Assembly (NCBI RefSeq): GCF_042654345.1
Contig: NZ_JBHSGB010000010.1
Coordinates: forward strand, 186,001-250,000
Direction: 5' to 3'
Length of the DNA stretch: 64,000 nt
Origin: Pararheinheimera marina
Lineage (GTDB): Bacteria > Pseudomonadota > Gammaproteobacteria > Enterobacterales > Alteromonadaceae
The translations under genes and the position numbers were made by a program. The notes beneath the pieces are model-generated. The model did not search any database, was not told where the DNA came from, and saw only the letters and a program-made list of their open reading frames with translations. This document shows, piece by piece, positions 35,252 to 43,324 of this stretch. Each line of letters opens with the position of its first letter. The stretch's first letter is position 1.

Positions 35252-35278
35252 AAAAAAACCGGCAGTAGCCGGTTTTTT
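35252..35278. terminator. Bidirectional terminator between alr and cheX
   Basis: AAAAACCGGC-AGTA-GCCGGTTTTT; A and T tracts on both sides let it serve both convergent genes. Confidence 0.88.
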
Positions 35279-35289
35279 ATTTGAGTGAT

Positions 35290-35754
35290 TTATTCGTCAA
35301 AACTGACTTCAATAAAGACTTTGCCGTGGTCTGAGTCAAACGGCATCAGAATTTTGGCACCTGTGGTTTTATGGGTAATGGTATGGCCTTTACCAGACAC
35401 CACCACAGGCGTAGCCATATTAAATTCGTGGCCTTTTTCACCCAGAATACGCTTGGCGCCGCCAGTCACCATATTGGTAATTTCGCCCACCATGTCGGTC
35501 ACTTCTTCATTAATGGCTGCAGGGCGCTCCCCCAACATTCTGGCCATAATCTCAAGTGCCAGCGACTCTTCGAACGTCACTGAAAATGAGCCTTTGGTGG
35601 TGGGGCCAATCATACCTATTAAACCAGACACTTCACCGCGGGCCACTTCGTCTTTTTTCAGGCGAGGCTGACCTGGAACAATCTTGGTACTGGCCATAGT
35701 CGCCAGCACATTGACCAGCGAAGAAAGAAATGGGTTTACATACTCAACATTCAT
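35290..35754 (-). CDS. cheX: CheX-like chemotaxis phosphatase
   Basis: 154 aa. CheC/CheX family fold; the catalytic ExxN motif is in VGEITNMVTGGAKR (Glu then Asn three residues later). CheX removes phosphate from CheY-P. A single motif is present, as in CheX (CheC has two). Stands alone, not in a che operon; fits with the MotX and chemoreceptor genes in the same window. Confidence 0.88.
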   Translation of the reverse strand: MNVEYVNPFLSSLVNVLATMASTKIVPGQPRLKKDEVARGEVSGLIGMIGPTTKGSFSVTFEESLALEIMARMLGERPAAINEEVTDMVGEITNMVTGGAKRILGEKGHEFNMATPVVVSGKGHTITHKTTGAKILMPFDSDHGKVFIEVSFDE

Positions 35755-35906
35755 GTAATTTGCCTGTTCAGAACCGGACTTGTCTCTGGCTTCTCAGAAA
35801 GGTTAGGTCTGTCTCAATCAGAACTCAAGTCTAGCTTATTGTTTTGGTATGAAATTTTTCGCGTCAGTTTACAAAAAAATACGATACTGTTCACTAAAAT
35901 AACGAC

Positions 35907-35924
35907 TGACGCCAAGCAGCGTCA
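35907..35924 (-). terminator. Weak hairpin after zur
   Basis: TGACGC-TGCTTG-GCGTCA on the minus strand, followed by a short T-rich stretch (GTTATTTT). It starts 8 nt past the zur stop. Confidence 0.35.
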
Positions 35925-35931
35925 AGCATAT

Positions 35932-36381
35932 TCAGCCGTTTGCCTCTTTTTTCAGGCAAAGTTGGCAAATACCATGGGCTTCTATAGTTTGCCGTTGAAT
36001 TAAAAAGCCTTTTTCAGACGCCAGCCGATGGAACTCTTGCTGCAGTGGTGTGGAGTGCAATTCTTCCACATGGTTACAGCGATCGCAGATCAATAATTGC
36101 GCCGGGTGATGCTCTTCAAAATGATGACACAGCAAAAACGCATTGCTGGATTCAATCTTATGGATAAAGCCTTGTTCGGTCAGAAAGTCCAGTGCCCGGT
36201 AGATGGTCGCCGGTTTGGCGGCAGGTTCTGTTAATTTGAGCTGATCCAGCAATTCATAGGCACCAATACCACCATGAGTGCCTGCCAACAAACGGAACAC
36301 CTTTTCGCGAATGCTGGTAAAACGGGCGCCATTCACTTCACAGATATGGCGGGCCCGGCTGACGAGAGACTCAATCGACAT
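35932..36381 (-). CDS. zur: Zinc uptake regulator Zur (Fur family)
   Basis: 149 aa from ATG 36381, which has GGAG 6 nt upstream. Winged helix (ICEVNGARFTSIREKVFRLL, PATIYRALDFLTEQGFIHKI) and the C-terminal metal/dimer part with LLCHHFEEHHPAQLLICDRC and CQLC. The N-terminal shape and 'SNAFLLCHHFEEHH' pattern are of Zur rather than Fur type (no HHDHHRC Fur motif). Represses zinc-uptake genes when zinc is high. A matching operator is at 9587-9599. No Zur box is seen at its own promoter. Confidence 0.88.
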   Translation of the reverse strand: MSIESLVSRARHICEVNGARFTSIREKVFRLLAGTHGGIGAYELLDQLKLTEPAAKPATIYRALDFLTEQGFIHKIESSNAFLLCHHFEEHHPAQLLICDRCNHVEELHSTPLQQEFHRLASEKGFLIQRQTIEAHGICQLCLKKEANG

Positions 36382-36557
36382 AACAGACTCCATAAAAACC
36401 TGTGGCAGTGTAACACAGATGACTGCTGATGCCAGAGCCCTGCTGCTGTGGGTTGCAGCGGCACTGTTCAGTAACACTTCATCACATCAAGTAAACAATG
36501 TTCACTCCTGGCCGCACGGCAGTTTTATACCATAGCGATGATGCAAAGGAGCGAATT

Positions 36558-37355
36558 ATGGCTATTCCAAAGATTATTCATTATGTCTGGGTAGGTGACG
36601 GCGAAAAGCCTGAATTGGTCGAGCGCTGCATTGCCAGCTGGCGGCGTTATGCCCCGGACTACCAGTTGGTTGAATGGAATAACGAAAAATTTCACCAGAC
36701 TGACAACCAGTATGCCCGTCAGGCTTTTGCCGCCAATAAGTGGGCCTTTGTTTCCGACTACCTGCGCCTCTATGCCCTGGCGACTCAGGGTGGTTTTTAC
36801 CTGGATACCGACCTGGAACTGACCGGCGATCTGGAGCCATTCCGTCAACACCAGTTTGTTACAGGCTATGAGCGCTTTAAAAACCGCTACGCGCCGCTTA
36901 CCGCCTTGATGGGCGCTGAAGCAGGGCATTCAATGATCAGCGATATGCTGGCTATGTACCAACAGCGTTCATTTATCCGCAGCGACGGCTCTTTTGATTT
37001 AACGCCCAATACCGGCTTGATTGCCCAACACTTTGCTCAAAAGTTTGGCCTGCAGCCACCTTATCAGGGCGCGAACCCGACGCAGCTGGAACCAGGCGCC
37101 GTCATTTACCCCAGCCATTACTTCTGCACTCCGGAAGCTGGCTTGCCAAACTATGCTATTCACCACTTCAATGGCTCCTGGTTTCCGGAATACGAGCGCA
37201 AGCCGCTGTTCAGTATGACTGGATACAGCCTGGCGTTATTGAAGCGGAACAAAGTCAGATCCGGTCAGCTGCCGTTACTGCACGGGGAGCATCTGGTGGC
37301 CTGCTGGCGATTGTTTAAGCGCTACAGTCTATTGCTGGCTAGTCAGCACAGCTGA
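36558..37355 (+). CDS. Family 32 glycosyltransferase
   Basis: 265 aa from ATG 36558 (AAGGAGCG upstream). IPKIIHYVWVGDGEKPE is the Och1/GT32 start; the nucleotide-sugar DXD motif is in GGFYLDTDLEL. WAFVSDYLRLYAL and TGYERFKNRYAPL complete the pattern. GT32 enzymes transfer hexoses to surface glycans, but there is no polysaccharide cluster here, so the acceptor is unknown. Divergent from zur. Confidence 0.85.
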   Translation: MAIPKIIHYVWVGDGEKPELVERCIASWRRYAPDYQLVEWNNEKFHQTDNQYARQAFAANKWAFVSDYLRLYALATQGGFYLDTDLELTGDLEPFRQHQFVTGYERFKNRYAPLTALMGAEAGHSMISDMLAMYQQRSFIRSDGSFDLTPNTGLIAQHFAQKFGLQPPYQGANPTQLEPGAVIYPSHYFCTPEAGLPNYAIHHFNGSWFPEYERKPLFSMTGYSLALLKRNKVRSGQLPLLHGEHLVACWRLFKRYSLLLASQHS

Positions 37356-37437
37356 AACTTTTGTGAAAATCGGCTAGAATCGCCGCCCTGCTGTCCCCAT
37401 CGGGGCCGCAGTGATAGTGAATGATACGAGCCGACTG

Positions 37438-38421
37438 ATGACCAATACACCAAAGCCCATTTCCCACCGTTTCTCCGTTGCACCCATGCTGGACTGGACA
37501 GACAAACATTGCCGTTATTTTCACCGGCTGTTGTCGCAGCATGCTGTGCTCTATACCGAGATGGTGACCACAGGTGCCATTATTTATGGCCAGGGAGATT
37601 ACCTGGGTTTCAACGAAGAAGAGCACCCGTTGGTGGTGCAATTGGGTGGATCCGACCCGGCGGATATGGCGCGTTGTGCCAAATTGTCGGAGCAGCGTGG
37701 CTATGACGCCATTAATATCAATGTTGGTTGTCCGTCAGACCGGGTTCAGAACGGTATGTTTGGCGCCTGCCTGATGGCGAAACCGCAGCTGGTTGCCGAC
37801 TGCGTGAAAGCCATGTCGGATGTGGTGGATATTCCGGTCACGGTGAAAAGCCGGATTGGCATTGACGAGCTCGACAGTTACCAGTTTCTGGTCGACTTTA
37901 TCGGTACCATCAGTGAAGCCGGTTGTCAGCAGTTTATTGTGCATGCCCGTAAAGCCTGGCTTAGCGGGTTAAGCCCGAAAGAAAACCGCGAAATTCCACC
38001 ACTGGATTACCCGCGTGTGTACCAGTTAAAGCAGGACTTTCCGCAGCTGGATATCAGTATTAATGGCGGTGTAAAAACGGTAGACGACTGTCTGACTCAT
38101 TTGCAACATGTAGATGGGGTGATGGTAGGGCGTGAGGTTTACACCAACCCGTTATTGCTGGCAGAAATTGACCATGCGGTTTATCAAGACAGTCGGGCTA
38201 TTCCATCACCACATGAAGTCGTAGAGCTGATGATCCCTTATATCGAGCGGCAAATGGCGCAAGGTGCGCGGTTCTGGCACATTGCCCGGCATATGTTGGG
38301 CCTGTTTCAGGGCGTACCAGGTGCCCGCTTATGGCGCCGTCATTTAAGTGAAGTGGGCCACTTGTCAGAGAGCGGACCGCAAGTGTTGCTGGATGCTTTG
38401 GCCAAAGTGCCGAACAGATAA
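37438..38421 (+). CDS. dusA: tRNA-dihydrouridine(20/20a) synthase DusA
   Basis: 327 aa from ATG 37438; a GTG at 37411 is possible but poorly placed. FMN barrel with APMLDWTDKHCRYFHR, NVGCPSDRVQNGMFGACLM (catalytic Cys), and VKSRIGID; the C-terminal helical domain follows. Reduces U20/U20a in tRNA. Ends before a terminator at 38424. dusA 5' ends are a known integration site for mobile elements, but none is inserted here. Confidence 0.96.
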   Translation: MTNTPKPISHRFSVAPMLDWTDKHCRYFHRLLSQHAVLYTEMVTTGAIIYGQGDYLGFNEEEHPLVVQLGGSDPADMARCAKLSEQRGYDAININVGCPSDRVQNGMFGACLMAKPQLVADCVKAMSDVVDIPVTVKSRIGIDELDSYQFLVDFIGTISEAGCQQFIVHARKAWLSGLSPKENREIPPLDYPRVYQLKQDFPQLDISINGGVKTVDDCLTHLQHVDGVMVGREVYTNPLLLAEIDHAVYQDSRAIPSPHEVVELMIPYIERQMAQGARFWHIARHMLGLFQGVPGARLWRRHLSEVGHLSESGPQVLLDALAKVPNR

Positions 38422-38423
38422 CT

Positions 38424-38453
38424 AAAAAGTGGTGAATTTCACCACTTTTTTTA
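38424..38453 (+). terminator. Terminator of dusA
   Basis: AAAAAGTGGTGAA-TTTCACCACTTTTTT, about 4 nt after the stop. Confidence 0.9.
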
Positions 38454-38490
38454 TGCCTCAGTTTTTCTATCGGTACGCAGTATTTTCAGT

Positions 38491-38552
38491 TATTTGTAAG
38501 TTGTTGTTTTTTAAGTGATTAAAATTATTTTCAGTTTGGCACAGCAATTGAA
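38491..38552 (+). promoter_or_regulatory. Sigma-54-like promoter A with upstream 12-bp element
   Basis: TGGCACAGCAATTGAA at 38537-38552 keeps the -24 TGGCAC, a 5-nt spacer and TTG of the -12 box; only the -12 C is changed (TTGAA for TTGCA). TATTTGTAAGTT at 38491-38502 recurs exactly at 39222-39233, 46 bp versus 47 bp ahead of the two promoters. It could be the enhancer-binding-protein site. Confidence 0.6.
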
Positions 38553-38587
38553 ATACCTGATTGTCCTTAACCCAATGGAGAATCATG

Positions 38588-38866
38588 ATGAAAACTTTAA
38601 TTGCTGCTGCTGTATTGTCTGTTTCTGCTCTGGCTGCGCCAGCTCAGGCTACTCAAGTCGATTTAGCAACCTTCACCGACTTTAGCGTGAAAGCACTGAC
38701 AGCCGATTTTATTGCCAGACAAATTACCGACATCAAATATTCAGTATTGATGCAAGCTGAACAAAGCCTGGCTGAGCTAACTGCGGCTGCTACGCCACAG
38801 CAAAACGAACAGCAGGTTAGTGAAAAAGCGCCGGTGGTCAAAATTATCGACCAAACCGGAGACTAA
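38588..38866 (+). CDS. Small exported protein of the PspC-linked locus
   Basis: 92 aa from ATG 38588 (GGAG 7 nt upstream). Clear signal peptide (TLIAAAVLSVSALAAPAQA), then a 70-residue Ala/Gln/Thr-rich mature part that is mostly helical, ending acidic (VVKIIDQTGD). No family recognised. It lies downstream of sigma-54-like promoter A and 3 nt ahead of the 41-aa peptide. Confidence 0.75.
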   Translation: MKTLIAAAVLSVSALAAPAQATQVDLATFTDFSVKALTADFIARQITDIKYSVLMQAEQSLAELTAAATPQQNEQQVSEKAPVVKIIDQTGD

Positions 38867-38869
38867 TGG

Positions 38870-38995
38870 ATGCTGATACTTACTGTCTGGTTGTTAGGGC
38901 TGTTTTTATTGCCAGTCGCCAGTGTCGGAGTGATCTCCTTGTTGTGGCACTGGCTCAGCCATCCGCTTAAACTTCCCTCGGTAACCCGGTCTTAG
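38870..38995 (+). CDS. 41-aa membrane peptide
   Basis: Too short for usual gene callers. ATG 38870 with GGAG 8 nt upstream. Sequence starts LILTVWLLGLFLLPVASVGV, a single membrane helix, and ends WHWLSHPLKLPSVTRS. The terminator at 38983 overlaps its last codons, so the transcript ends right here. Function unknown; position suggests a partner of the exported protein before it. Confidence 0.6.
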   Translation: MLILTVWLLGLFLLPVASVGVISLLWHWLSHPLKLPSVTRS

Positions 38996-39011
38996 CAGTA
39001 CCGGGTTTTTT
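38983..39011 (+). terminator. Terminator overlapping the 41-aa peptide stop
   Basis: AACCCGGT-CTTAGCAGT-ACCGGGTT and a T run. The stop codon sits in the loop. Confidence 0.85.
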
Positions 39012-39342
39012 ATTGCCGCTTCTCCTCTAAACGTTCTGTTACGTCCTCTTCTGTTCTGCAGCAAGCTTCATCTTTAAAGGCCTTGATCAAGACGATTTCC
39101 TCGCGCAAAGTCCGCCGAACCTACTCAATTTAGCCCGTTTTTATTTTTGACTAAAAAGTGGTCAAATTTACTTTTGTTCGATATCTGGCCATGCATTTTT
39201 CAAAGCCGACACAGAATCACGTATTTGTAAGTTATTAAAATTAAACAAAAATAAATAATTATCAGATCTGGCACAAGAGTTGAATTGTATAGATATCAGT
39301 AAATTACTGATGACTAAACCGACTAACTTGAGGAGAGATAAA
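39012..39342 (+). other. Intergenic region holding sigma-54-like promoter B
   Basis: 331 bp. From 39012 to 39221 I see no gene or clear motif. 39222-39284 carries promoter B (next entry). The stretch 39285-39342 is the leader of the micropeptide/PspC operon. Confidence 0.5.
39222..39284 (+). promoter_or_regulatory. Sigma-54-like promoter B with upstream 12-bp element
   Basis: TATTTGTAAGTT at 39222-39233 and TGGCACAAGAGTTGAA at 39269-39284, the same arrangement and the same single deviation (TTGAA) as promoter A. The start would be near 39295, giving a leader of about 48 nt ahead of the 24-aa peptide. Confidence 0.6.
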
Positions 39343-39417
39343 ATGGAAATGGTTGCATTCGCTGTGGTGATGGCTTGGTTAAGTGTTGTGGCTGTTTGGG
39401 CTTACGACGAGTGTTAA
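39343..39417 (+). CDS. 24-aa membrane micropeptide
   Basis: ATG 39343 with AGGAGAGA 5-10 nt upstream, a very strong ribosome-binding site. One membrane helix with Trp at 12 and 19, Asp22 and a final Cys (EMVAFAVVMAWLSVVAVWAY then DEC). It resembles the next peptide position by position. Function unknown. Confidence 0.6.
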   Translation: MEMVAFAVVMAWLSVVAVWAYDEC

Positions 39418-39443
39418 TAAGTTAACGACTGCAGGCAAATACG

Positions 39444-39539
39444 ATGACATTGGTAATGCTTAACATTGCGGTCGTCTGGGCTCTGGCAGCTGTAATGTGG
39501 TATCTGGACCAGAAGGTCAGGCAACGGACCGGGGAGTAA
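39444..39539 (+). CDS. 31-aa membrane micropeptide, paralogue of the previous one
   Basis: ATG 39444, GCAGG about 9 nt upstream. TLVMLNIAVVWALAAVMWYL is one helix, with Trp12, Trp19 and Asp22 aligned with the 24-aa peptide, then a short basic tail (QKVRQRTGE). Ends 5 nt before the PspC gene. The basic tail after the helix recalls PspB, but it is much shorter than PspB (about 75 aa). Confidence 0.6.
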   Translation: MTLVMLNIAVVWALAAVMWYLDQKVRQRTGE

Positions 39540-39544
39540 GACAA

Positions 39545-39751
39545 ATGAAAACAATCAATGATGGCTCGTGGTTTATCAACAAAGCACGCAGGAAAATTGC
39601 TGGGGTTTGTGCTGGTTTTGCCAGTTATTATGACCAACCTGTTTGGTTAGTCAGAGCTCTGGTAGTGCTGCTGGCGCTGTGTTTTCCAGTGGCTGTGCTG
39701 GTAGCTTATGTAGCGGCCGCGGTGTTTTTGCCGGCTCGCTGGGTAATTTAA
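39545..39751 (+). CDS. PspC-domain membrane protein
   Basis: 68 aa. KARRKIAGVCAGFASYYDQP is the PspC start, followed by a helix (WLVRALVVLLALCFPVAVLVAY) and a second hydrophobic stretch ending LPARWVI. PspC proteins sense envelope stress with PspB and release PspA/PspF. No pspA, pspB or pspF is in the window; the last gene of the sigma-54-like unit. Confidence 0.88.
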   Translation: MKTINDGSWFINKARRKIAGVCAGFASYYDQPVWLVRALVVLLALCFPVAVLVAYVAAAVFLPARWVI

Positions 39752-39797
39752 CATGATGTGCGGTACAGCAGGTGGCTGTGGCCACCTGCCAAATACA

Positions 39798-40676
39798 TTA
39801 ACGCTTGCGGGCTGTAAGCCGGATCCATTCTTCTTTTACCGCAACAGGGTCAAAGTCGAATTCAGCCTGATAGGCAGCAATCACTGACTCTGCCTGGCTT
39901 TCCAGAATACCGGATAATGCAAGTAAACCTCCGCTGCGTACATAAGCACTGATAATAGTGCTCAGTTCCGCCAAAGGCCCCGCCAGAATATTTGCCACCA
40001 CCACATCAGCCTGCAGACTTGGCTGGTCTTTTGGTAAGTACAGCTCAATTTGTCCTGCAACACCATTGCGCTCAGCATTGGCTTTGCTGGCTTCGATGGC
40101 CTGAGGGTCGATATCAATACCAATCACCCGGGCAGCGCCCAGCTTCAGTGCGGCTATGCCTAAAATGCCGGAGCCGCAGCCAAAGTCGACCACAGTGCTC
40201 TGGCTTAAGTCCTGTGCGTCCAGCCATTCCATACAAAGCGCTGTTGTCGGGTGGGTGCCGGTACCAAAGGCCAGGCCCGGGTCCAGCATTACATTGACCG
40301 CAGCCGGGTCTGGAATATCACGCCAGCTTGGGCAGACCCACAGCCGTTTGCCAAACTGGATCGGGTGGAAGTTGTCCATCCATTCGCGTTCCCAGTCTTT
40401 GTCTTCCAACTGCTCCAGTTTGTACTGCACACCTTGTTTAAAAATGGCGGCTTGTTCCAGCTGGCGGATCACTTTGGGCATCGGGTGTTCAGCGTCAAAC
40501 AGACCCACTACAACCGTATTGGTCCAGTACAGCACTTCACCAGGCATAGGTTCGTAAATCGGGGTGTCTGCAGCGTCAACAAAACTGACGGCCTGGGCTC
40601 CCCAGCTCATCAGCATGTCGCTGACCTGTTCAGCTTGTTTTTCTGTGCTGTGCACACGAAGTTGGATCCAAGGCAT
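39798..40676 (-). CDS. prmA: Ribosomal protein L11 methyltransferase PrmA
   Basis: 292 aa. N-terminal substrate-recognition domain (MPWIQLRVHSTEKQAEQV) and class I SAM fold with VDFGCGSGILGIAALKLGA and the catalytic DVVVANILAGPL motif. Trimethylates uL11. Downstream of accC on the same strand, separated by a terminator. Confidence 0.97.
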   Translation of the reverse strand: MPWIQLRVHSTEKQAEQVSDMLMSWGAQAVSFVDAADTPIYEPMPGEVLYWTNTVVVGLFDAEHPMPKVIRQLEQAAIFKQGVQYKLEQLEDKDWEREWMDNFHPIQFGKRLWVCPSWRDIPDPAAVNVMLDPGLAFGTGTHPTTALCMEWLDAQDLSQSTVVDFGCGSGILGIAALKLGAARVIGIDIDPQAIEASKANAERNGVAGQIELYLPKDQPSLQADVVVANILAGPLAELSTIISAYVRSGGLLALSGILESQAESVIAAYQAEFDFDPVAVKEEWIRLTARKR

Positions 40677-40721
40677 ACAAAAACTCGTTCAGCGGTAAAA
40701 GCAGGGGGAGAATTGTAGCAA

Positions 40722-40763
40722 TAAAAAAGGAGGCAGAGCATATTTTAATTCTGCTCTGCCCCC
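40722..40763 (-). terminator. Terminator of accC
   Basis: On the minus strand GGCAGAGCA ... TGCTCTGCC, loop of 13 nt, followed by T run. Confidence 0.75.
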
Positions 40764-40774
40764 TGTGTGCCCTA

Positions 40775-42118
40775 TTACTTCAGGCCGAGTTTATGTTCTA
40801 AATAGTGGATATTGGTGCCACCTTTATTGAAATTCTCGTCGTTCATAATCAGCTTATGCAGCTCGATATTGGTCTTGATACCACCGACCACCAGCTCGCT
40901 CAGTGCGTTGCGCATGCGGGCTAACGCAATGTCACGGTTCTCACCGTAGGTGATCAGCTTGCCGACCATTGAATCGTAGTTCGGCGGTACTGTGTAATCG
41001 GCGTAGATGTGTGAATCCCAACGCACACCGTTGCCACCTGGTGGGTGGAAGCGGGTGATGGTGCCAGGCGACGGGATAAAGGTCTTGGCATCTTCAGCGT
41101 TGATCCGGCATTCCACTGCGGCGCCGCGGATCACTACATCACTTTGTTTTAAACGCAGTTTCTCGCCGGCAGCAACACGCAGTTGCTCTTTGATCAGATC
41201 CACACCAGTGATCATTTCTGTCACCGGGTGTTCAACCTGAATACGGGTGTTCATTTCAATGAAGTAGAACTCGCCGTTTTCATACAGGAACTCGAAGGTA
41301 CCCGCACCGCGGTAATTCAGATCAATACAGGCCTGCACACAACGGCCACCGATAAAGTCACGTTGCTGTTGGGTAATACCCGGAGCCGGCGCTTCTTCCA
41401 CCACTTTCTGGTGGCGACGTTGCATAGAACAGTCACGTTCACCTAAGTGGATCGCATTGCCCTGGCCATCGGCCAGTACCTGAATTTCGATGTGACGTGG
41501 GTTTTCCAGGAATTTCTCCATATACACCATGTCATTGCCGAATGCGGCTTTGGCTTCTGCCTTGGTCATCTCAATAGACGACACCAGCTCTTCTTCGGCA
41601 CGCACCACCCGCATACCACGGCCACCACCGCCACCCGCGGCTTTGACAATGATCGGGTAGCCAATGCGCTTCGCAATGGTTTTGTTGGTTTCCGGGTCGT
41701 CACCAACTGCACCGTCTGAACCTGGTACACAAGGCACACCAGCTTTCTTCATCGCTTCAATGGCAGATACCTTGTCACCCATCAGGCTGATGGATTCAGG
41801 GCGTGGGCCGATAAAAATCAGGCCACTTTCTTCCACTTGTTGCGCGAAGTCTGCACGCTCTGCCAGAAAGCCGTAGCCTGGGTGAATCGCTTGGGCGTTG
41901 GTCACTTCTGCGGCAGCAATCAATGCCGGAATGTTCAGGTAACTTTGTGGTGAAGGTGCTGGGCCGATGCAAATGGTTTCGTCGGCCAGCAACACGTGTT
42001 TCAGGTTGCGATCGACAGTCGAATGCACCGCCACCGTTTTAATACCGAGTTCTTTACAGGCGCGTAAGATACGCAGCGCTATTTCTCCCCGGTTGGCGAT
42101 CAGGACTTTTTCTAGCAT
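40775..42118 (-). CDS. accC: Biotin carboxylase subunit of acetyl-CoA carboxylase
   Basis: 447 aa. ATP-grasp with KAAGGGGGRGMRVV, EKFLENPRHIEIQVL, HLGERDCSMQRRHQKVVEE and EMNTRIQVEHPVTE. Carboxylates the biotin on AccB in fatty-acid synthesis. 14 nt after accB. Confidence 0.98.
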   Translation of the reverse strand: MLEKVLIANRGEIALRILRACKELGIKTVAVHSTVDRNLKHVLLADETICIGPAPSPQSYLNIPALIAAAEVTNAQAIHPGYGFLAERADFAQQVEESGLIFIGPRPESISLMGDKVSAIEAMKKAGVPCVPGSDGAVGDDPETNKTIAKRIGYPIIVKAAGGGGGRGMRVVRAEEELVSSIEMTKAEAKAAFGNDMVYMEKFLENPRHIEIQVLADGQGNAIHLGERDCSMQRRHQKVVEEAPAPGITQQQRDFIGGRCVQACIDLNYRGAGTFEFLYENGEFYFIEMNTRIQVEHPVTEMITGVDLIKEQLRVAAGEKLRLKQSDVVIRGAAVECRINAEDAKTFIPSPGTITRFHPPGGNGVRWDSHIYADYTVPPNYDSMVGKLITYGENRDIALARMRNALSELVVGGIKTNIELHKLIMNDENFNKGGTNIHYLEHKLGLK

Positions 42119-42132
42119 GAGACTGCCTTCTG

Positions 42133-42582
42133 TTATTCGATCACGAACAGTGGCTGGTCAAACTCAACCGGCTCGCCGTTTTCGACCAGGATTTGCGTCA
42201 CAGTTCCCGCTTTGTCAGCCTGGATCTGGTTCATCATTTTCATTGCTTCAACGATACACAGGGTATCGCCGACTTTGACGCTCTGGCCTACTTCCACAAA
42301 AGATTTGGCTGTTGGAGAAGCGGCGCGGTAGAAGGTACCGACCATAGGTGAACGCATCTGATAACCAGTGATGGCTGGTTTTGCTGCTTCAGCCGGGGCT
42401 GCAGCGGCGGCTACAGGGGCTGCAACAGGGGCAGGAGCTGCAGCATATTGAACCGGAGCGTACTGCTGCACAGGGCCGTTGCGGCTGATACGAACGGACT
42501 CTTCACCTTCGGTGATTTCCAGTTCGTTAATACCTGATTCTTCCAGCAGTTCGATCAATTTTTTAATTTTTCTGATATCCAT
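42133..42582 (-). CDS. accB: Biotin carboxyl carrier protein AccB
   Basis: 149 aa. Helical N-terminus, Ala/Pro-rich linker (PAPVAAPVAAAAAPAEA), and biotinyl domain with CIVEAMKMMNQI, biotin Lys at residue 115. Middle gene of aroQ-accB-accC. Confidence 0.98.
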   Translation of the reverse strand: MDIRKIKKLIELLEESGINELEITEGEESVRISRNGPVQQYAPVQYAAAPAPVAAPVAAAAAPAEAAKPAITGYQMRSPMVGTFYRAASPTAKSFVEVGQSVKVGDTLCIVEAMKMMNQIQADKAGTVTQILVENGEPVEFDQPLFVIE

Positions 42583-42612
42583 GACATGAGTGCCTGTAAT
42601 AGTAGTGGATAG

Positions 42613-43071
42613 TTAAATGGTTGATTTTGTTGATAACTGCGATACAGCTGCTTGCAAAGCAAACTGGTAACCCATGGCGCCAAAACCACAGATCACCCCT
42701 TTGGCTATATCGGATAAATACGAATGCGCCCGGAAGGCTTCGCGGGCATGTACATTGGACAAATGCACTTCAATAAAAGGGATAGCGACACTGAGCAGCG
42801 CATCACGAAGTGCAATACTGGTATGAGTGAAAGCGCCCGGGTTGATCAGAATGTAATCCTGCTCGCCCATCGCCTGGTGAATTGCATCGATCAGCTCATG
42901 CTCGGCATTGGATTGCAGGTGGCACAACTCGACATTGACGCTGGCAGCCTGTTCTGTCAGTTGGCTGACAATCTGGGCCAGAGTCTGGGAACCATAGATC
43001 TGAGGCTCACGTTTTCCGAGCATGTTCAAATTTGGGCCATTGAGCAGCAAAATCTTTAATTTTGACGCCAT
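42613..43071 (-). CDS. aroQ: Type II 3-dehydroquinate dehydratase AroQ
   Basis: 152 aa from ATG 43071; the frame stays open to 43203 but the extra N-terminus is not family-like. LLLNGPNLNMLGKREPQIYG, INPGAFTHTSIALRDAL, EVHLSNVHAREAFR. Third step of the shikimate pathway. First gene of the acc operon; no good Shine-Dalgarno is seen. Confidence 0.95.
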   Translation of the reverse strand: MASKLKILLLNGPNLNMLGKREPQIYGSQTLAQIVSQLTEQAASVNVELCHLQSNAEHELIDAIHQAMGEQDYILINPGAFTHTSIALRDALLSVAIPFIEVHLSNVHAREAFRAHSYLSDIAKGVICGFGAMGYQFALQAAVSQLSTKSTI

Positions 43072-43324
43072 AATACGCGAAGTTCCCCAAAAATTCTTAT
43101 TGTGCAGTTTATCCTGCCAGAGTAGCTGTACAATTGCATCTTTTTTAAGCAGTGACCGGGTGGTCCTGCAGTTTTGCGCCTTATTATAGTGAAATCGTTG
43201 CAAATGGCAGCAAAATACTGGTCTTATCAGCAGAGCGGAACTTTTTTGGCTGGTTTTGGACGATGGCAGCTAAAAGAGCGCAAAGCCAGTACAGAACTGA
43301 CTTTGCTTCAGACCAACACCCAGA

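Noticed and set aside
37411..38421. Mobile element at dusA
   Set aside because: dusA is intact and followed directly by its terminator; no integrase or repeated end is visible.
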